Positions 18,207 to 27,177 are shown, counted from the first letter of the stretch. The stretch: DNA of 64,000 nucleotides from Rhodoferax ferrireducens T118 (GCF_000013605.1 NC_007908.1:3162001-3226000), one strand, 5' to 3'. The notes: generated from the sequence alone by a model not told the origin. A program made the numbers and translations.

Positions 18207-19364
18207 ATGTCTGATTTAAGTCTTCAACTGCAGCAGGCCACCGGCCAACTACCAGTTTCAAGCTACTTTGACGACGCGCTGTACCAGCGCGAACTGCAAA
18301 CCCTGTTCCAGCATGGCCCGCGCTATGTTGGGCATCGGCTGAGCGTGCCCGATGTGGGCGATTACGCCACGCTGGCGCACGAAGGTCACGGGCGCGCCCT
18401 GGTGCACACGCCGCAGGGAATAGAGCTGATCTCCAACGTCTGCCGCCATCGCCAGGCCGTGATGCTGCAGGGGCGCGGCTCGGTGGACATGACGCATGCG
18501 GGCGCGGCGGCAGGCAACATTGTGTGCCCCTTGCACCGCTGGACCTACAGCGCCAGCGGTGCGCAGCCGGCCGGCACCTTGCTGGGCGCGCCGCACTTCC
18601 CGCACGACCCGTGCCTGAACCTGCACAACTACCCGCTCAAAGAATGGAACGGCCTGCTGTTTGAAGACAACGGCCGCGACATCGAGGCCGATCTGGCGGC
18701 CATGGGGCCGCGCGCCGAGCTCGATTTTGCCGGCTTTGTGTTGGACAAAGTGGAGTTGCACGAGTGCAACTACAACTGGAAGACCTTCATTGAGGTCTAT
18801 CTGGAGGACTACCACGTCGGCCCGTTCCATCCCGGTCTGGGCGGTTTTGTCACTTGTGATGACCTGCGCTGGGAATTCAAGGAAAACTACTCGGTGCAAA
18901 CCGTCGGCCTGGGCACAGGGGTAACCAGCCCCCGCAGCAAAGCCGGCAGCCCGGTGTACCAGCGCTGGCAGGACGCCCTCAACAGCTACCGCAACGACGC
19001 CTTGCCCAAGCAGGGCGCGATCTGGCTCACCTATTACCCGCACATCATGATCGAGTGGTATCCGCATGTGCTGACGGTCTCGACCCTGCACCCGATGGGT
19101 GTCGGCAAGACCCTGAACAAGGTCGAGTTTTATTACCCGGAAGAGATTCAGGCCTTTGAGCGTGAGTTTGTGGAGGCGCAGCAAGCCGCTTACATGGAAA
19201 CCTGTCTGGAGGACGACGAGATCGGCGAGCGTATGGACGCCGGTCGCAGGGCGCTCCTGCAGCGTGGCGACAACGAGGTCGGCCCCTACCAGAGCCCGAT
19301 GGAAGACGGCATGCAGCAGTTTCATGACTGGTACCGGCGTCGCATGAGCGATCGGCCCGACTAG
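18207..19364 (+). CDS. Rieske [2Fe-2S] oxygenase, alpha-subunit type
   Basis: This 385-residue protein has the ring-hydroxylating oxygenase fold. The Rieske ligands are C79-x-H81 and C107-x2-H110, with a spacer of 25 residues that is longer than the usual 15-17. The catalytic domain shows NWKTFIEVYLEDYHVGPFHPG, matching the bridging aspartate and the 2-His mononuclear iron site. No reductase, ferredoxin or beta subunit is encoded nearby, so electrons must come from elsewhere. Neighbours are isoprenoid genes on the opposite strand and an EamA exporter. The substrate is unknown; family members act on aromatics, quaternary amines or other small molecules. Confidence 0.82.
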   Translation: MSDLSLQLQQATGQLPVSSYFDDALYQRELQTLFQHGPRYVGHRLSVPDVGDYATLAHEGHGRALVHTPQGIELISNVCRHRQAVMLQGRGSVDMTHAGAAAGNIVCPLHRWTYSASGAQPAGTLLGAPHFPHDPCLNLHNYPLKEWNGLLFEDNGRDIEADLAAMGPRAELDFAGFVLDKVELHECNYNWKTFIEVYLEDYHVGPFHPGLGGFVTCDDLRWEFKENYSVQTVGLGTGVTSPRSKAGSPVYQRWQDALNSYRNDALPKQGAIWLTYYPHIMIEWYPHVLTVSTLHPMGVGKTLNKVEFYYPEEIQAFEREFVEAQQAAYMETCLEDDEIGERMDAGRRALLQRGDNEVGPYQSPMEDGMQQFHDWYRRRMSDRPD

Positions 19365-19434
19365 AAAATTACTACTATTTTTATAGCTTCTTACGCCCGT
19401 TACACGGGGGCTAGAGGCCTATTTGATTAAAACA
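19365..19434 (+). repeat. Dispersed 60-bp repeat, copy 3 (intergenic)
   Basis: It contains TATAGCTTCTTACGCC, ACGGGGGCTAGAGGCC and TATTTGAT and is among the best-preserved copies. It fills the gap between the Rieske gene stop and the EamA transporter start. Confidence 0.8.
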
Positions 19435-19441
19435 TCACGCG

Positions 19442-20329
19442 ATGCAAGCACTCTGGATGGTTTGGGGGTCGTTCTTTTTTGCCACCATGGCCGTGGGCAT
19501 CAAGATCGCATCAAGTGAGTTCAACCTGTTTGAACTGGTGTTCTACCGTGGTGTGGTGAGCGTGATTTTTATGGCGCTGGTGTTGCGGGCGCGCGGCACA
19601 CCCCTGCGCACGCCGGTGCCGATGATGCATGCCTGGCGCACCCTGATTGGTGTGCTGTCACTGGGCGCCTGGTTCTATGCCATTGCGCATTTGCCACTGG
19701 CCACCGCCATGACGCTGAACTACATGAGCGGGGTCTGGGTGGCAGCATTCATTGTGGGCGGCGCACTGCTTTACGGCCAGGCGCAGCGCCAGGGGCCGCT
19801 GATGGCAACCGTGCTGATGGGCTTTGCCGGTGTGGTGATGATGCTGCGGCCCACGCTGGATCAAAACCAGTTGTTTGCCGGCTTGATCGGCCTGCTCTCC
19901 GGGCTGGGGGCCGCGATGGCCTACCTGCAAGTGACGGCACTGGGCAAGGTGGGGGAACCGGAAGGGCGCACGGTGTTTTATTTTTCGCTCGGATCGGCCG
20001 TGGTGGGTCTGGTCGGCATCGCCTTCACGGGCCTGACCCCGTGGACGGCAGTGAGCTGGCAAACTTCCATCTGGCTGATACCGATCGGTGTGCTGGGCGC
20101 CCTGGGTCAGTGGTGCATGACGCGCGCCTACAGCCGCGGCTCGACCCTGCTGGTGGCCAATCTGCAATATTCCGGCATTGTGTTTGGCGCCTTCTACAGC
20201 CTGGTGCTGTTTGGTGACCAGATACCGCTGCTGGGCTGGGCGGGTATGGGCGTGATTGTGGCAAGCGGCCTGCTCGCCACCGTGCTGCGCACCCGCGCCC
20301 TGCCCGACACGCCGGCCGAAGTCCATTGA
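19442..20329 (+). CDS. EamA/DMT-family transporter
   Basis: This 295-residue inner-membrane protein has about ten hydrophobic segments arranged as two EamA repeats, typical of drug/metabolite exporters. Its transported compound is unknown. It begins 8 bp after a dispersed repeat and is followed 35 bp later by the sulfurtransferase gene on the same strand, perhaps in one transcript. Confidence 0.87.
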   Translation: MQALWMVWGSFFFATMAVGIKIASSEFNLFELVFYRGVVSVIFMALVLRARGTPLRTPVPMMHAWRTLIGVLSLGAWFYAIAHLPLATAMTLNYMSGVWVAAFIVGGALLYGQAQRQGPLMATVLMGFAGVVMMLRPTLDQNQLFAGLIGLLSGLGAAMAYLQVTALGKVGEPEGRTVFYFSLGSAVVGLVGIAFTGLTPWTAVSWQTSIWLIPIGVLGALGQWCMTRAYSRGSTLLVANLQYSGIVFGAFYSLVLFGDQIPLLGWAGMGVIVASGLLATVLRTRALPDTPAEVH

Positions 20330-20364
20330 AGCCAAAAACCTGACCCCCAACCAAGGAAGAAACC

Positions 20365-21234
20365 ATGTACAGCACGCTGATTTCCGTCCCCCAACTGCAA
20401 AGCCTGCTGGCCAGCGGACAACCGGTCATGGTGTTTGACTGCAGCTTTGAACTGATGCAGCCTGAAGCGGGCGATGCCCAGTACAGCCAGGCGCACATCC
20501 CGGGTGCCGTACGCGCTGATCTGGACCGGCACCTGAGTGCCAAGGGTGCGCTAGAGGCCGCCTCGGGCGGGCGCCATCCGCTGCCCTCACGCGAAAGCTT
20601 CGCAGCCTGGCTGGGCAGTATCGGCTTTGACAACCGCATGCAGGCCGTGGTGTACGACCGCCAGAGCGTCAATTACTGCGGGCGCTTGTGGTGGCTGCTG
20701 AAATGGGTCGGGCATGAAAACGTGGCGGTGCTCGATGGCGGCTGGCAGGCCTGGTTGGCCGGCGGCGGCGCCACGCAGGGCGGCCCCTGCGAGCGCACCA
20801 AGGCCAAAACATCTAAATCAAATTACGCTCTAGCCCCCGCCAACACTGCGCTGGTAACTACTGAAACAGTAGCAAAGCAATTGGGACGGCCGACGCAGAC
20901 CCTGCTTGACGCCCGTGGCGCACCGCGCTTTCGGGGCGAAGTCGAGCCACTCGACCCGGTCGCCGGTCACATCCCCGGTGCCCTGAACCGGGCCTTCAAC
21001 CTCAACCTGGATGCCAGCGGCAAGTTCAAAGCCGCTGCTGAGCTGCGCGCCGAGTTTGAAGCCCTGCTCGCCGGTCGCGACCCGGCGACCGTGGTGCACC
21101 ACTGCGGCAGCGGCGTCAGCGCGGTGCCCAACATCATCGCCATGGAAGTCGCGGGTTTGGGCCGCACGGCGCTGTATGCGGGCAGCTGGAGCGAATGGTG
21201 CAGCGACCCGGCGCGACCGATGGCCCAGGGCTAG
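20365..21234 (+). CDS. sseA: Sulfurtransferase (3-mercaptopyruvate type)
   Basis: This 289-residue protein has two rhodanese domains, the C-terminal one with the catalytic loop HHCGSGVSAVPN. CGSGV loops are typical of 3-mercaptopyruvate sulfurtransferases. The first domain contains YDRQSVNYCGRLWWLL and DGGWQAWL. Residues about 150-170, in the linker between the domains, are encoded by a dispersed repeat copy without loss of frame. The start follows AAGGAAGAAACC. Confidence 0.9.
   Translation: MYSTLISVPQLQSLLASGQPVMVFDCSFELMQPEAGDAQYSQAHIPGAVRADLDRHLSAKGALEAASGGRHPLPSRESFAAWLGSIGFDNRMQAVVYDRQSVNYCGRLWWLLKWVGHENVAVLDGGWQAWLAGGGATQGGPCERTKAKTSKSNYALAPANTALVTTETVAKQLGRPTQTLLDARGAPRFRGEVEPLDPVAGHIPGALNRAFNLNLDASGKFKAAAELRAEFEALLAGRDPATVVHHCGSGVSAVPNIIAMEVAGLGRTALYAGSWSEWCSDPARPMAQG
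20815..20873 (-). repeat. Dispersed 60-bp repeat, copy 4 (inside sseA linker)
   Basis: In the plus direction it reads CTCTAGCCCCCGCC...GTAACTACTGAAACAGTAGC, the reverse orientation of the family. It falls between the two rhodanese domains and keeps the frame open. Confidence 0.65.
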
Positions 21235-21305
21235 CGGCAACGGTGGATGGCGATTCAGGTTCGCCCTGCTGATCCTCCATGTCACAGTCAAAAACACGCA
21301 AAACA

Positions 21306-21327
21306 AAAGCCGCCCTGAAGCGGCTTT
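21306..21327. terminator. Bidirectional terminator between sseA and the cytochrome gene
   Basis: The stem AAAGCCGC / GCGGCTTT with loop CCTGAA is flanked by A-rich and T-rich runs, so it can act in both directions between these convergent genes. Confidence 0.75.
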
Positions 21328-21408
21328 TGCATGATCAGTCCATGGACAAGGCCAGAGCTTGATCAGGCCTTGCCCCAATGAACCCCTGGCGAACTCACCC
21401 CGTGTTCA

Positions 21409-23145
21409 TCACTCGCCGTTCGGGCCGTTGTGGCAGTCGTAGCAACCCACGGTCTGACCGGCCGAATAAGTCTTGGTCCGATTTTCCAGGGTGAAGGTCT
21501 TGCTCATCTTGACCTGGCTGAGCGCCGTGCCACGGTAGTCGCCGCCATGGCAATAAGCACAGGCGGTAGCGCCGCCACTCTCGGCCACGTTCTTATGGCT
21601 CGAAATCCAGGCGTTGCCGGTGGTGTGCATGCCGTGCGGCCCGCCCGTGATGGTGTTGGGTACCGTGGCGTGGCAAGCCGTGCATTCGGCAATCGTGCCG
21701 GCATGACCCTGCAGGTCTTTGCTCAGGACGTTGTCATTGACCTGCGAACTCGGAAATTCGGCGTGTGTTGCGCCGTGGCAGGATTCACATTGCAGCCCGC
21801 CATGGCCGGTGCTGAAGCGGTACAGATTGAAACCCGCCGCCGGGGCATTGGTATTGGAGGCAAAGCGCTGATCCGCCCAGACAAGGGGCAGGCCTGCTGC
21901 GTTGACGCCGCTGAGTTCTCGCTTGCCGTCATGGTGACACGACTGGCAGGTGGGCTGGCTGAGCCAACCGGTGCGGGCCTTGCTGCCCACAGCCAGCATG
22001 CTGCCGTGGCAACTCTGGCAATTCATCGCCGGTTTGCCGCTGGCATCAAGCGCGTTGCCCATCGGCCCCCGCAGGCATTGCGTCACGGAACCCGGGTGGC
22101 ACATGTAGCAGGAGGTACGGTTGTTGCTGCTGTTGAGTGTCAGCTGTGTGATCGGATCCTTCACGCTGGCATGCAGGGTGTGCAGGGCTTGTGTGAGCGG
22201 CGAAATACCAGCGATGCCGGTGCCGGGCAGCGCGTTGGAACTGTGGCACGCGGCGCACAGCACCGGTTTGCCGGCTTGAGCGGTAGCCGCCAAGCCAGCG
22301 GCGCTGTAGCCGAGCTGGTTGAGAGCCGCCGTGAACGCTGAATTGGTCATTTTCTTCTCATCGTGCAGGCGCAAGACGTTTCGCTTCCAGTCTTTCTCGG
22401 GGTCGCCGTCATTAACCCAGCCCGCTGTTGGTCTGGCATCGCTGCTGACGGTGGAAGAAGCGTGACACGATTTGCAGCTCATTTCATCGCTCACCGGCAA
22501 CACGGTTCGCGCCGTGGCCATCACCTTGCCGGACGCGTCTTTGGCCACAACTTTGACCATCGGGTAGAAATTCTTGACACCCTTGTCGTCATAGGGCGTG
22601 ATCGGAATGCCCTCGGCCTCGAACCACTTGTTGGTCTTGTTGAAGGTCATCGGACGTGGCGTCATGGAAGTCGTGGCATTGCCCTTGAGGCCCACGTTGT
22701 CTGCCAGCGTCACGCCAAACAAGGACTTGACCCAGGTCCAGAAATTGGTCTTGCCCACGCTGGACGTGTTGATGGAGCCGGTGGCGTCCGCCATCGCTTC
22801 GTAGGTCAAGGTCACGCCACTGGTGACCAGGCCACCGGCCGTGCTGACCAGTTGCGCATGCAGGTTGTTATAGGGCGGCAAGATGGAAAAAACCGAATAG
22901 TCCTTGCCATCGACGCAATGCATGCCCAGATCATTCCAGGCCAGCAGGGTGAAATTTCCGTTTGCCGTAGGCGTTGATGACGTGCTGCCGCTGTCGGAAG
23001 ACGTACGTCGACTCTGGTCCATTTGAGCAGTGACATTCGCGCTGCCGGCATCACTGCCTGCGCCACCCCCGCCGCAGGCCACCAACAGCGCGGCCGCCAC
23101 TGAACTCAAACCTATGCGCATGGCACGATTTATTCGTTGATTCAT
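21409..23145 (-). CDS. Nine-heme c-type cytochrome lipoprotein
   Basis: This 578-residue protein has nine CxxCH heme motifs: CKSCH, CAACH, CYMCH, CQSCH twice, CESCH, CTACH, CAYCH and CYDCH. The N-terminus is a signal peptide ending in a lipobox LLVAC with the lipidated cysteine at residue 24, followed by a glycine- and serine-rich linker. The first 220 or so residues of the mature protein have no heme and may form a separate domain. I chose the ATG at 23145 after GAGGAAAT. It should sit at a membrane facing the periplasm or the cell surface and carry electrons. No recognisable porin or quinol oxidase gene is adjacent, so the partner is unknown. Fe(III) or other extracellular electron transfer is possible but is inference. 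Confidence 0.88.
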   Translation of the reverse strand: MNQRINRAMRIGLSSVAAALLVACGGGGAGSDAGSANVTAQMDQSRRTSSDSGSTSSTPTANGNFTLLAWNDLGMHCVDGKDYSVFSILPPYNNLHAQLVSTAGGLVTSGVTLTYEAMADATGSINTSSVGKTNFWTWVKSLFGVTLADNVGLKGNATTSMTPRPMTFNKTNKWFEAEGIPITPYDDKGVKNFYPMVKVVAKDASGKVMATARTVLPVSDEMSCKSCHASSTVSSDARPTAGWVNDGDPEKDWKRNVLRLHDEKKMTNSAFTAALNQLGYSAAGLAATAQAGKPVLCAACHSSNALPGTGIAGISPLTQALHTLHASVKDPITQLTLNSSNNRTSCYMCHPGSVTQCLRGPMGNALDASGKPAMNCQSCHGSMLAVGSKARTGWLSQPTCQSCHHDGKRELSGVNAAGLPLVWADQRFASNTNAPAAGFNLYRFSTGHGGLQCESCHGATHAEFPSSQVNDNVLSKDLQGHAGTIAECTACHATVPNTITGGPHGMHTTGNAWISSHKNVAESGGATACAYCHGGDYRGTALSQVKMSKTFTLENRTKTYSAGQTVGCYDCHNGPNGE

Positions 23146-23500
23146 CACATTTCCTCATCGGTTGTACAAAGCACGCTGGTCCACAGCGACCGCTGTAGCC
23201 ACTTGAGTCACATGGCCCTACTGTCTCTGGGGTCGTCGGCATGGCGACAAGGCTTGATGGAGGCACGATCCAGGATCAGAACCCGATTGGGGGCTTGTTT
23301 GACTCGGATTCATAATATCTTTACTTAATTATGTAATTACTTAATCATCAAGTAACATATTGCAAGTTTGCGCACTGGAAACTTACAGGCTTAAGAAATC
23401 ACGCGGTCCTGTCCACGTGCCACTGGCGACGCTGCCGAGCCAAAAATCAGGCGCATATGCTTATTGCCCAAAGTAATCAGCGCTAACGGACAATCGCCCC
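23146..23500. other. Divergent intergenic region between the nine-heme cytochrome and ybiB
   Basis: This 355-bp gap contains no gene. Most of it is unremarkable, but a 35-bp AT-rich block with repeated TTACTT/AAGTAA half-sites (23321-23355) stands out against the GC-rich surroundings. Confidence 0.6.
23321..23355. promoter_or_regulatory. AT-rich operator-like repeats upstream of the nine-heme cytochrome
   Basis: TTACTTAAT occurs at 23321 and again at 23337, and TTACTT-N7-AAGTAA forms an inverted repeat at 23337-23355. TATTAT just beyond it on the minus strand (near 23312-23317) could be a -10 box for the cytochrome. The regulator is unknown. Confidence 0.5.
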
Positions 23501-24415
23501 ATGGGCATTGGCAACTACATCAAGATCATCGGGCGTGGCAAGGACGGCGCGCGCGCACTCACACGCGAGCAGGCGGCTGACTTGTTTGGCCAGGTGCTCG
23601 ACGGCACGGTCACCGACCTGGAGATTGGCGCGTTTTGCCTGGCCATGCGCATCAAGGGCGAAACGCCGCAGGAAATGGCTGGCTTTCTGGACGCTACCGC
23701 TGCCCGGCTGCGGCCCATTCCCAGCCACGGCCGCACGGTCGTGGTGCTGCCGAGCTACAACGGTGCACGCAAACTGCCGGTGCTCACACCCTTGCTGGCG
23801 CTCTTACTGGCCCGCGAAGGCCTGCCCGTGGTGATGCACGGCGCCAGCACCGAGAATGCCCGGGTTTCAGCACAAAATATACTCGCAGCCCTTGCGGTGC
23901 CTTCACAAGATGCTATTTATTCAATAGCAGAAGGCGAATTGCAGTTTGTTCCGACCGCGCTCTTGTGCCCCGGACTGCAACGCCTGCTGGAAGTGCGCCG
24001 CGTCGTGGGCCTGCGCAACCCGGCGCACAGTCTGGTCAAGCTGCTCAACCCCTGCGACAGCCCGGCGTTGATCGTCAGCAGCTACACCCATCCCGAATAC
24101 GCAGCGGCCATGACCGCGACCTTTCAACTGATGCAGGGCCAGGCCCTGCTGCTGCGCGGCACCGAAGGCGAACCGGTCGCCGACCCCCGGCGCACACCCG
24201 CCATGGACGCCATCGCCCACGGCCAGGTCACGCGAGTGCAGGAAGCGCAAGGCGGCACGCTGGCCAGCGTGCCCGGCCTGCCGACGCCTGACGTGGCCAG
24301 CACTGCCGCATGGATACAAGCGGTGCTGAACGGTGAACAACCGGTGCCGGCACCCATCGCCCTGCAGGTGGCACATATCGTGCATCTAGCGAAACCAACG
24401 AGGACGACCGCATGA
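23501..24415 (+). CDS. ybiB: YbiB-type TrpD2 family protein
   Basis: This 304-residue protein has the anthranilate phosphoribosyltransferase-like fold of the TrpD2 family. E. coli YbiB of this family binds nucleic acids and is linked to DNA damage responses rather than tryptophan synthesis. Family-like segments are DLEIGAFCLAMRIKGET near the N-terminus and VMHGASTENARVS. Residues about 124-143 are encoded by a dispersed repeat copy. The stop overlaps the cobA start by ATGA, so they are cotranslated. Confidence 0.85.
   Translation: MGIGNYIKIIGRGKDGARALTREQAADLFGQVLDGTVTDLEIGAFCLAMRIKGETPQEMAGFLDATAARLRPIPSHGRTVVVLPSYNGARKLPVLTPLLALLLAREGLPVVMHGASTENARVSAQNILAALAVPSQDAIYSIAEGELQFVPTALLCPGLQRLLEVRRVVGLRNPAHSLVKLLNPCDSPALIVSSYTHPEYAAAMTATFQLMQGQALLLRGTEGEPVADPRRTPAMDAIAHGQVTRVQEAQGGTLASVPGLPTPDVASTAAWIQAVLNGEQPVPAPIALQVAHIVHLAKPTRTTA
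23872..23930 (-). repeat. Dispersed 60-bp repeat, copy 5 (inside ybiB)
   Basis: It contains CTCGCAGCCCTTGC and GCTATTTATTCAATAGC, a diverged reverse-oriented copy that keeps the ybiB frame. Confidence 0.55.
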
Positions 24416-25278
24416 CACACACCCCAACGCCGCCACCCAGCCCTGGCAAGCCCGACTTGCCAAACCACAGCGACCATCAGTTGCCGGCAACCGACTTCAG
24501 CAGCCTGTCGGGTGCGGGCCGCTGCACGCTGGTCGGCGCTGGCCCGGGCGACCCCGAGTTGCTGACCCTCAAGGCTTTGAAGGCGATTCAGGCCGCCACC
24601 TTGCTGCTGGTGGATGACCTGGTGAGCGACGCGATTGTGGCGCTGGCCACACCCGGCGCCCGCATCGTGCATGTGGGCAAGCGCGGGGGCTGCCAGTCCA
24701 CGCCGCAGGCCTTTATTGAAAAACTCGCGATCATGGCGGTACAAGAGGGTGAAACCGTGGTGCGCCTCAAAGGCGGCGACCCGTTTGTCTTTGGCCGAGG
24801 CGGCGAAGAGTTGGAGCACCTGCAGGCCGCAGGCATCCGGGTTGACGTCGTCAACGGCATCACGGCCGGCCTGGCCGCCGCGACCTCACTGGGCGTGCCG
24901 CTGACCCACCGCGAACATGCGCACGGCGTGGTATTCATCACGGGACATGCCAAGCCGGGTGACACCGGCACCGACTGGCGCGCGCTCGCCGCCACGGCGC
25001 ACAGCGCCCGCCTGACCCTGGTCATTTACATGGGCGTCAGCGGTGCCCGGCGCATTCAGGACGAGTTGCTCAGCGGCCTGCCCGCCCACACACCCGTGGC
25101 CGTGATCCAGAACGCCAGTTTGCCCACCCAGCGCCAGGCCGTCTGCACCCTGGGCGAGCTGCAGTGCACCCTTGAGCGGGAAGATCTGGCAAGTCCCAGC
25201 GTGATTGTGGTGGGCGACGTGCTGAAAGGGCTGCTGGCACTGCAGCAGCCGCTGTCACAACAGTCTTTGCGGGCTTGA
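24412..25278 (+). CDS. cobA: Uroporphyrinogen-III C-methyltransferase
   Basis: This 288-residue SUMT enzyme transfers two methyl groups from S-adenosylmethionine to uroporphyrinogen III to make precorrin-2, the precursor of siroheme and cobalamin. VGAGPGDPELLTLKA and RLKGGDPFVFGRGGEE are the signature motifs. It lacks the CysG dehydrogenase/chelatase half. A proline-rich extension of about 35 residues precedes the domain. It is coupled to ybiB by a 4-nt overlap. Confidence 0.93.
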   Translation: MTHTPTPPPSPGKPDLPNHSDHQLPATDFSSLSGAGRCTLVGAGPGDPELLTLKALKAIQAATLLLVDDLVSDAIVALATPGARIVHVGKRGGCQSTPQAFIEKLAIMAVQEGETVVRLKGGDPFVFGRGGEELEHLQAAGIRVDVVNGITAGLAAATSLGVPLTHREHAHGVVFITGHAKPGDTGTDWRALAATAHSARLTLVIYMGVSGARRIQDELLSGLPAHTPVAVIQNASLPTQRQAVCTLGELQCTLEREDLASPSVIVVGDVLKGLLALQQPLSQQSLRA

Positions 25279-25343
25279 CCCGAGACGCGCCAGGGCGGGC
25301 GGCTCACCGCAGCCGGCCCCGCGCGGCGCCTACACTGCGGCCC

Positions 25344-26588
25344 ATGCAAAATTTTGACGTCGTGGTGATGGGCGCTGGCGCCGCGGGCCTGTTCTGTGCT
25401 GGCGTGGCGGGCCAGTTGGGCCTGAAGGTGCTGGTGATCGACCACAGTGACAAGGTAGCCGAAAAAATCCGCATCTCCGGCGGTGGACGCTGCAATTTCA
25501 CCAACCTGGATACCAGCGCAGCCAATTTTTTGGGCAACAACCCGAATTTTTGCCGCTCGGCCCTCTCAAGCTATACGCCACGCCACTTCACCGACTTGCT
25601 GCAGCGCCATGGCATCGCGTTCCATGAAAAGCACAAGGGACAGCTGTTTTGCGACCGCTCGTCCGAGGACATCATCCAGATGTTGCTGGCCGAGTGCGAC
25701 GCAGGCGGCGTCACGCGCTGGCAGCCCTGCAGTTTAAAGAATATAGTTTTTTCAGCCTCTAGCCCGCATGCAGAAGGCATAGGCAGCTATGAAATAGAGA
25801 GTGACCGGGGCACCATCCGGTGCGCTGCGGTTGTCATCGCCACCGGCGGCCTGTCGATTCCCAAAATTGGCGCCACCGATTTGGGCTACCGCATCGCCCG
25901 CCAGTTTGGTCTGCGCCTGATCGAGCCGCGTCCCGCCTTGGTGCCACTGACTTTTGACGGTGAAGCCTGGGCCCCCTACGCCGCTCTGGCCGGCCTGTCG
26001 CTGCCGGTACAAATAGAAACTGGCAGCAAGAAAGCAAAAATCAGTTTCCTGGAAGACCTGTTGTTCACCCACCGCGGCCTGAGCGGCCCGGCCGTGCTTC
26101 AGATTTCGAGCTACTGGCAGGCTGGCACGCCGATCCGGATCAACCTGGCGCCCGGCACCGAGGTGCTGCAGGCGCTCATGCGCGCCAAGGCCAGCTCGCG
26201 CAAACTGATCGCCAATGAGCTGGCCCAGCTGGTACCCTCGCGTCTGGCCGACGCCTGGGTGCAAGCGGGCGCCAGCGCCGGCCACGACTGGCAACGTCCG
26301 ATCAACGAGGCCAGCGACAAGGCGCTGGCGGCCCTGGCCGAGCGCCTGACACGCTGGGAACTCACCCCGACCGGCACCGAAGCCTATAAAAAAGCCGAGG
26401 TCACCGCTGGCGGCGTGGACACCCGGGATTTGTCGTCGCAGACGATGGAATCGAAGCAGCCTGGCCTGTATTTCATCGGCGAAGTGGTGGACGTGACCGG
26501 TTGGCTGGGCGGCTACAACTTCCAGTGGGCCTGGGCCAGCGCCTACGCCTGCGCGCAGGGCCTGGCAGCGAAACTGCTCAAAAAATAG
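25344..26588 (+). CDS. HI0933/BaiN-family FAD-dependent oxidoreductase
   Basis: This 414-residue flavoprotein has a dinucleotide-binding start (VVVMGAGAAGLFCAG), the family motif ISGGGRCNFTN and a C-terminal GEVVDVTGWLGGYNFQWAW. Its physiological substrate is unknown; BaiN-type proteins act as flavin reductases. I chose the ATG at 25344 because the preceding 23 codons do not resemble the family. Residues about 131-152 come from a dispersed repeat copy. A more distant paralogue lies at 37345-38703. Confidence 0.9.
   Translation: MQNFDVVVMGAGAAGLFCAGVAGQLGLKVLVIDHSDKVAEKIRISGGGRCNFTNLDTSAANFLGNNPNFCRSALSSYTPRHFTDLLQRHGIAFHEKHKGQLFCDRSSEDIIQMLLAECDAGGVTRWQPCSLKNIVFSASSPHAEGIGSYEIESDRGTIRCAAVVIATGGLSIPKIGATDLGYRIARQFGLRLIEPRPALVPLTFDGEAWAPYAALAGLSLPVQIETGSKKAKISFLEDLLFTHRGLSGPAVLQISSYWQAGTPIRINLAPGTEVLQALMRAKASSRKLIANELAQLVPSRLADAWVQAGASAGHDWQRPINEASDKALAALAERLTRWELTPTGTEAYKKAEVTAGGVDTRDLSSQTMESKQPGLYFIGEVVDVTGWLGGYNFQWAWASAYACAQGLAAKLLKK
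25735..25798 (-). repeat. Dispersed 60-bp repeat, copy 6 (inside the BaiN-like gene)
   Basis: It contains AGCCTCTAGCCCGCATGC and GGCAGCTATGAAATAG, in reverse orientation, and is read through in frame. Confidence 0.65.
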
Positions 26589-26631
26589 CGTTGGAGTCTG
26601 CAACCGGCGCTTGATGACGGCGGCACCGGAC

Positions 26632-26659
26632 TTGAATTCGGTGGCAAGCCCGCTATAAT
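26632..26659 (+). promoter_or_regulatory. Sigma-70 promoter of rpsU
   Basis: TTGAAT, a 16-bp spacer and a perfect TATAAT lie about 125 bp upstream of the rpsU start. Confidence 0.75.
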
Positions 26660-26784
26660 CCATGGCTTTGCTGGCAAACCCCCGCTGCCTGATCAACTTT
26701 AAAGCGGGGAAAAACGCACGATAACCGTCAAATGGCCCGATCTTCCTTTGGCGCACGTCTGCATATTTTGGACAACATTATTTA

Positions 26785-26997
26785 ATGACAACCATCCGTG
26801 TAAAAGAGAACGAACCCTTTGACGTGGCGCTGCGTCGCTTCAAGCGCACCATTGAGAAACTCGGCCTTTTGACTGACTTGCGCGCCCGCGAGTTCTACGA
26901 AAAGCCCACCGCCGAGCGCAAGCGCAAGAAGGCCGCCGCCGTCAAGCGTAACTACAAGCGCATTCGCGCCATGCAGTTGCCCAAGAAGATGTATTAA
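26785..26997 (+). CDS. rpsU: 30S ribosomal protein S21
   Basis: This 70-residue basic protein matches S21 throughout ([20 protein letters not shown] at the N-terminus, an RKRKK-rich C-terminus). It has its own sigma-70 promoter and is followed by a hairpin repeat and a terminator, so it is probably monocistronic. Confidence 0.97.
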   Translation: MTTIRVKENEPFDVALRRFKRTIEKLGLLTDLRAREFYEKPTAERKRKKAAAVKRNYKRIRAMQLPKKMY

Positions 26998-27015
26998 GTA
27001 GATACAAGCTGAAAT

Positions 27016-27060
27016 CTTGCGGGACAGACCGTAGTTACGCGTAGCGAACAAGCTCTGTCC
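27016..27060 (+). repeat. Second dispersed repeat family, copy 1 (after rpsU)
   Basis: It has CTTGCGGGACAGACC at one end and AGCTCTGTCC at the other, so GGACAGA/TCTGTCC can form a hairpin. Two close copies lie after trxA. Confidence 0.85.
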
Positions 27061-27080
27061 TCAACTGATTAGAGAAAAAA

Positions 27081-27113
27081 GCTCGCCGGGGACGCTCAGG
27101 CGGGCTTTTTTTT
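27081..27113 (+). terminator. Rho-independent terminator after rpsU
   Basis: The stem GCTCGCC / GGCGGGC (one G-T pair) is followed by eight T. Confidence 0.85.
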
Positions 27114-27177
27114 GTCTGCTCGCAGCGAGCCCATAATGCAAATCCCGATTCACCAAGCACCTCAAGGAGTTCACCCC

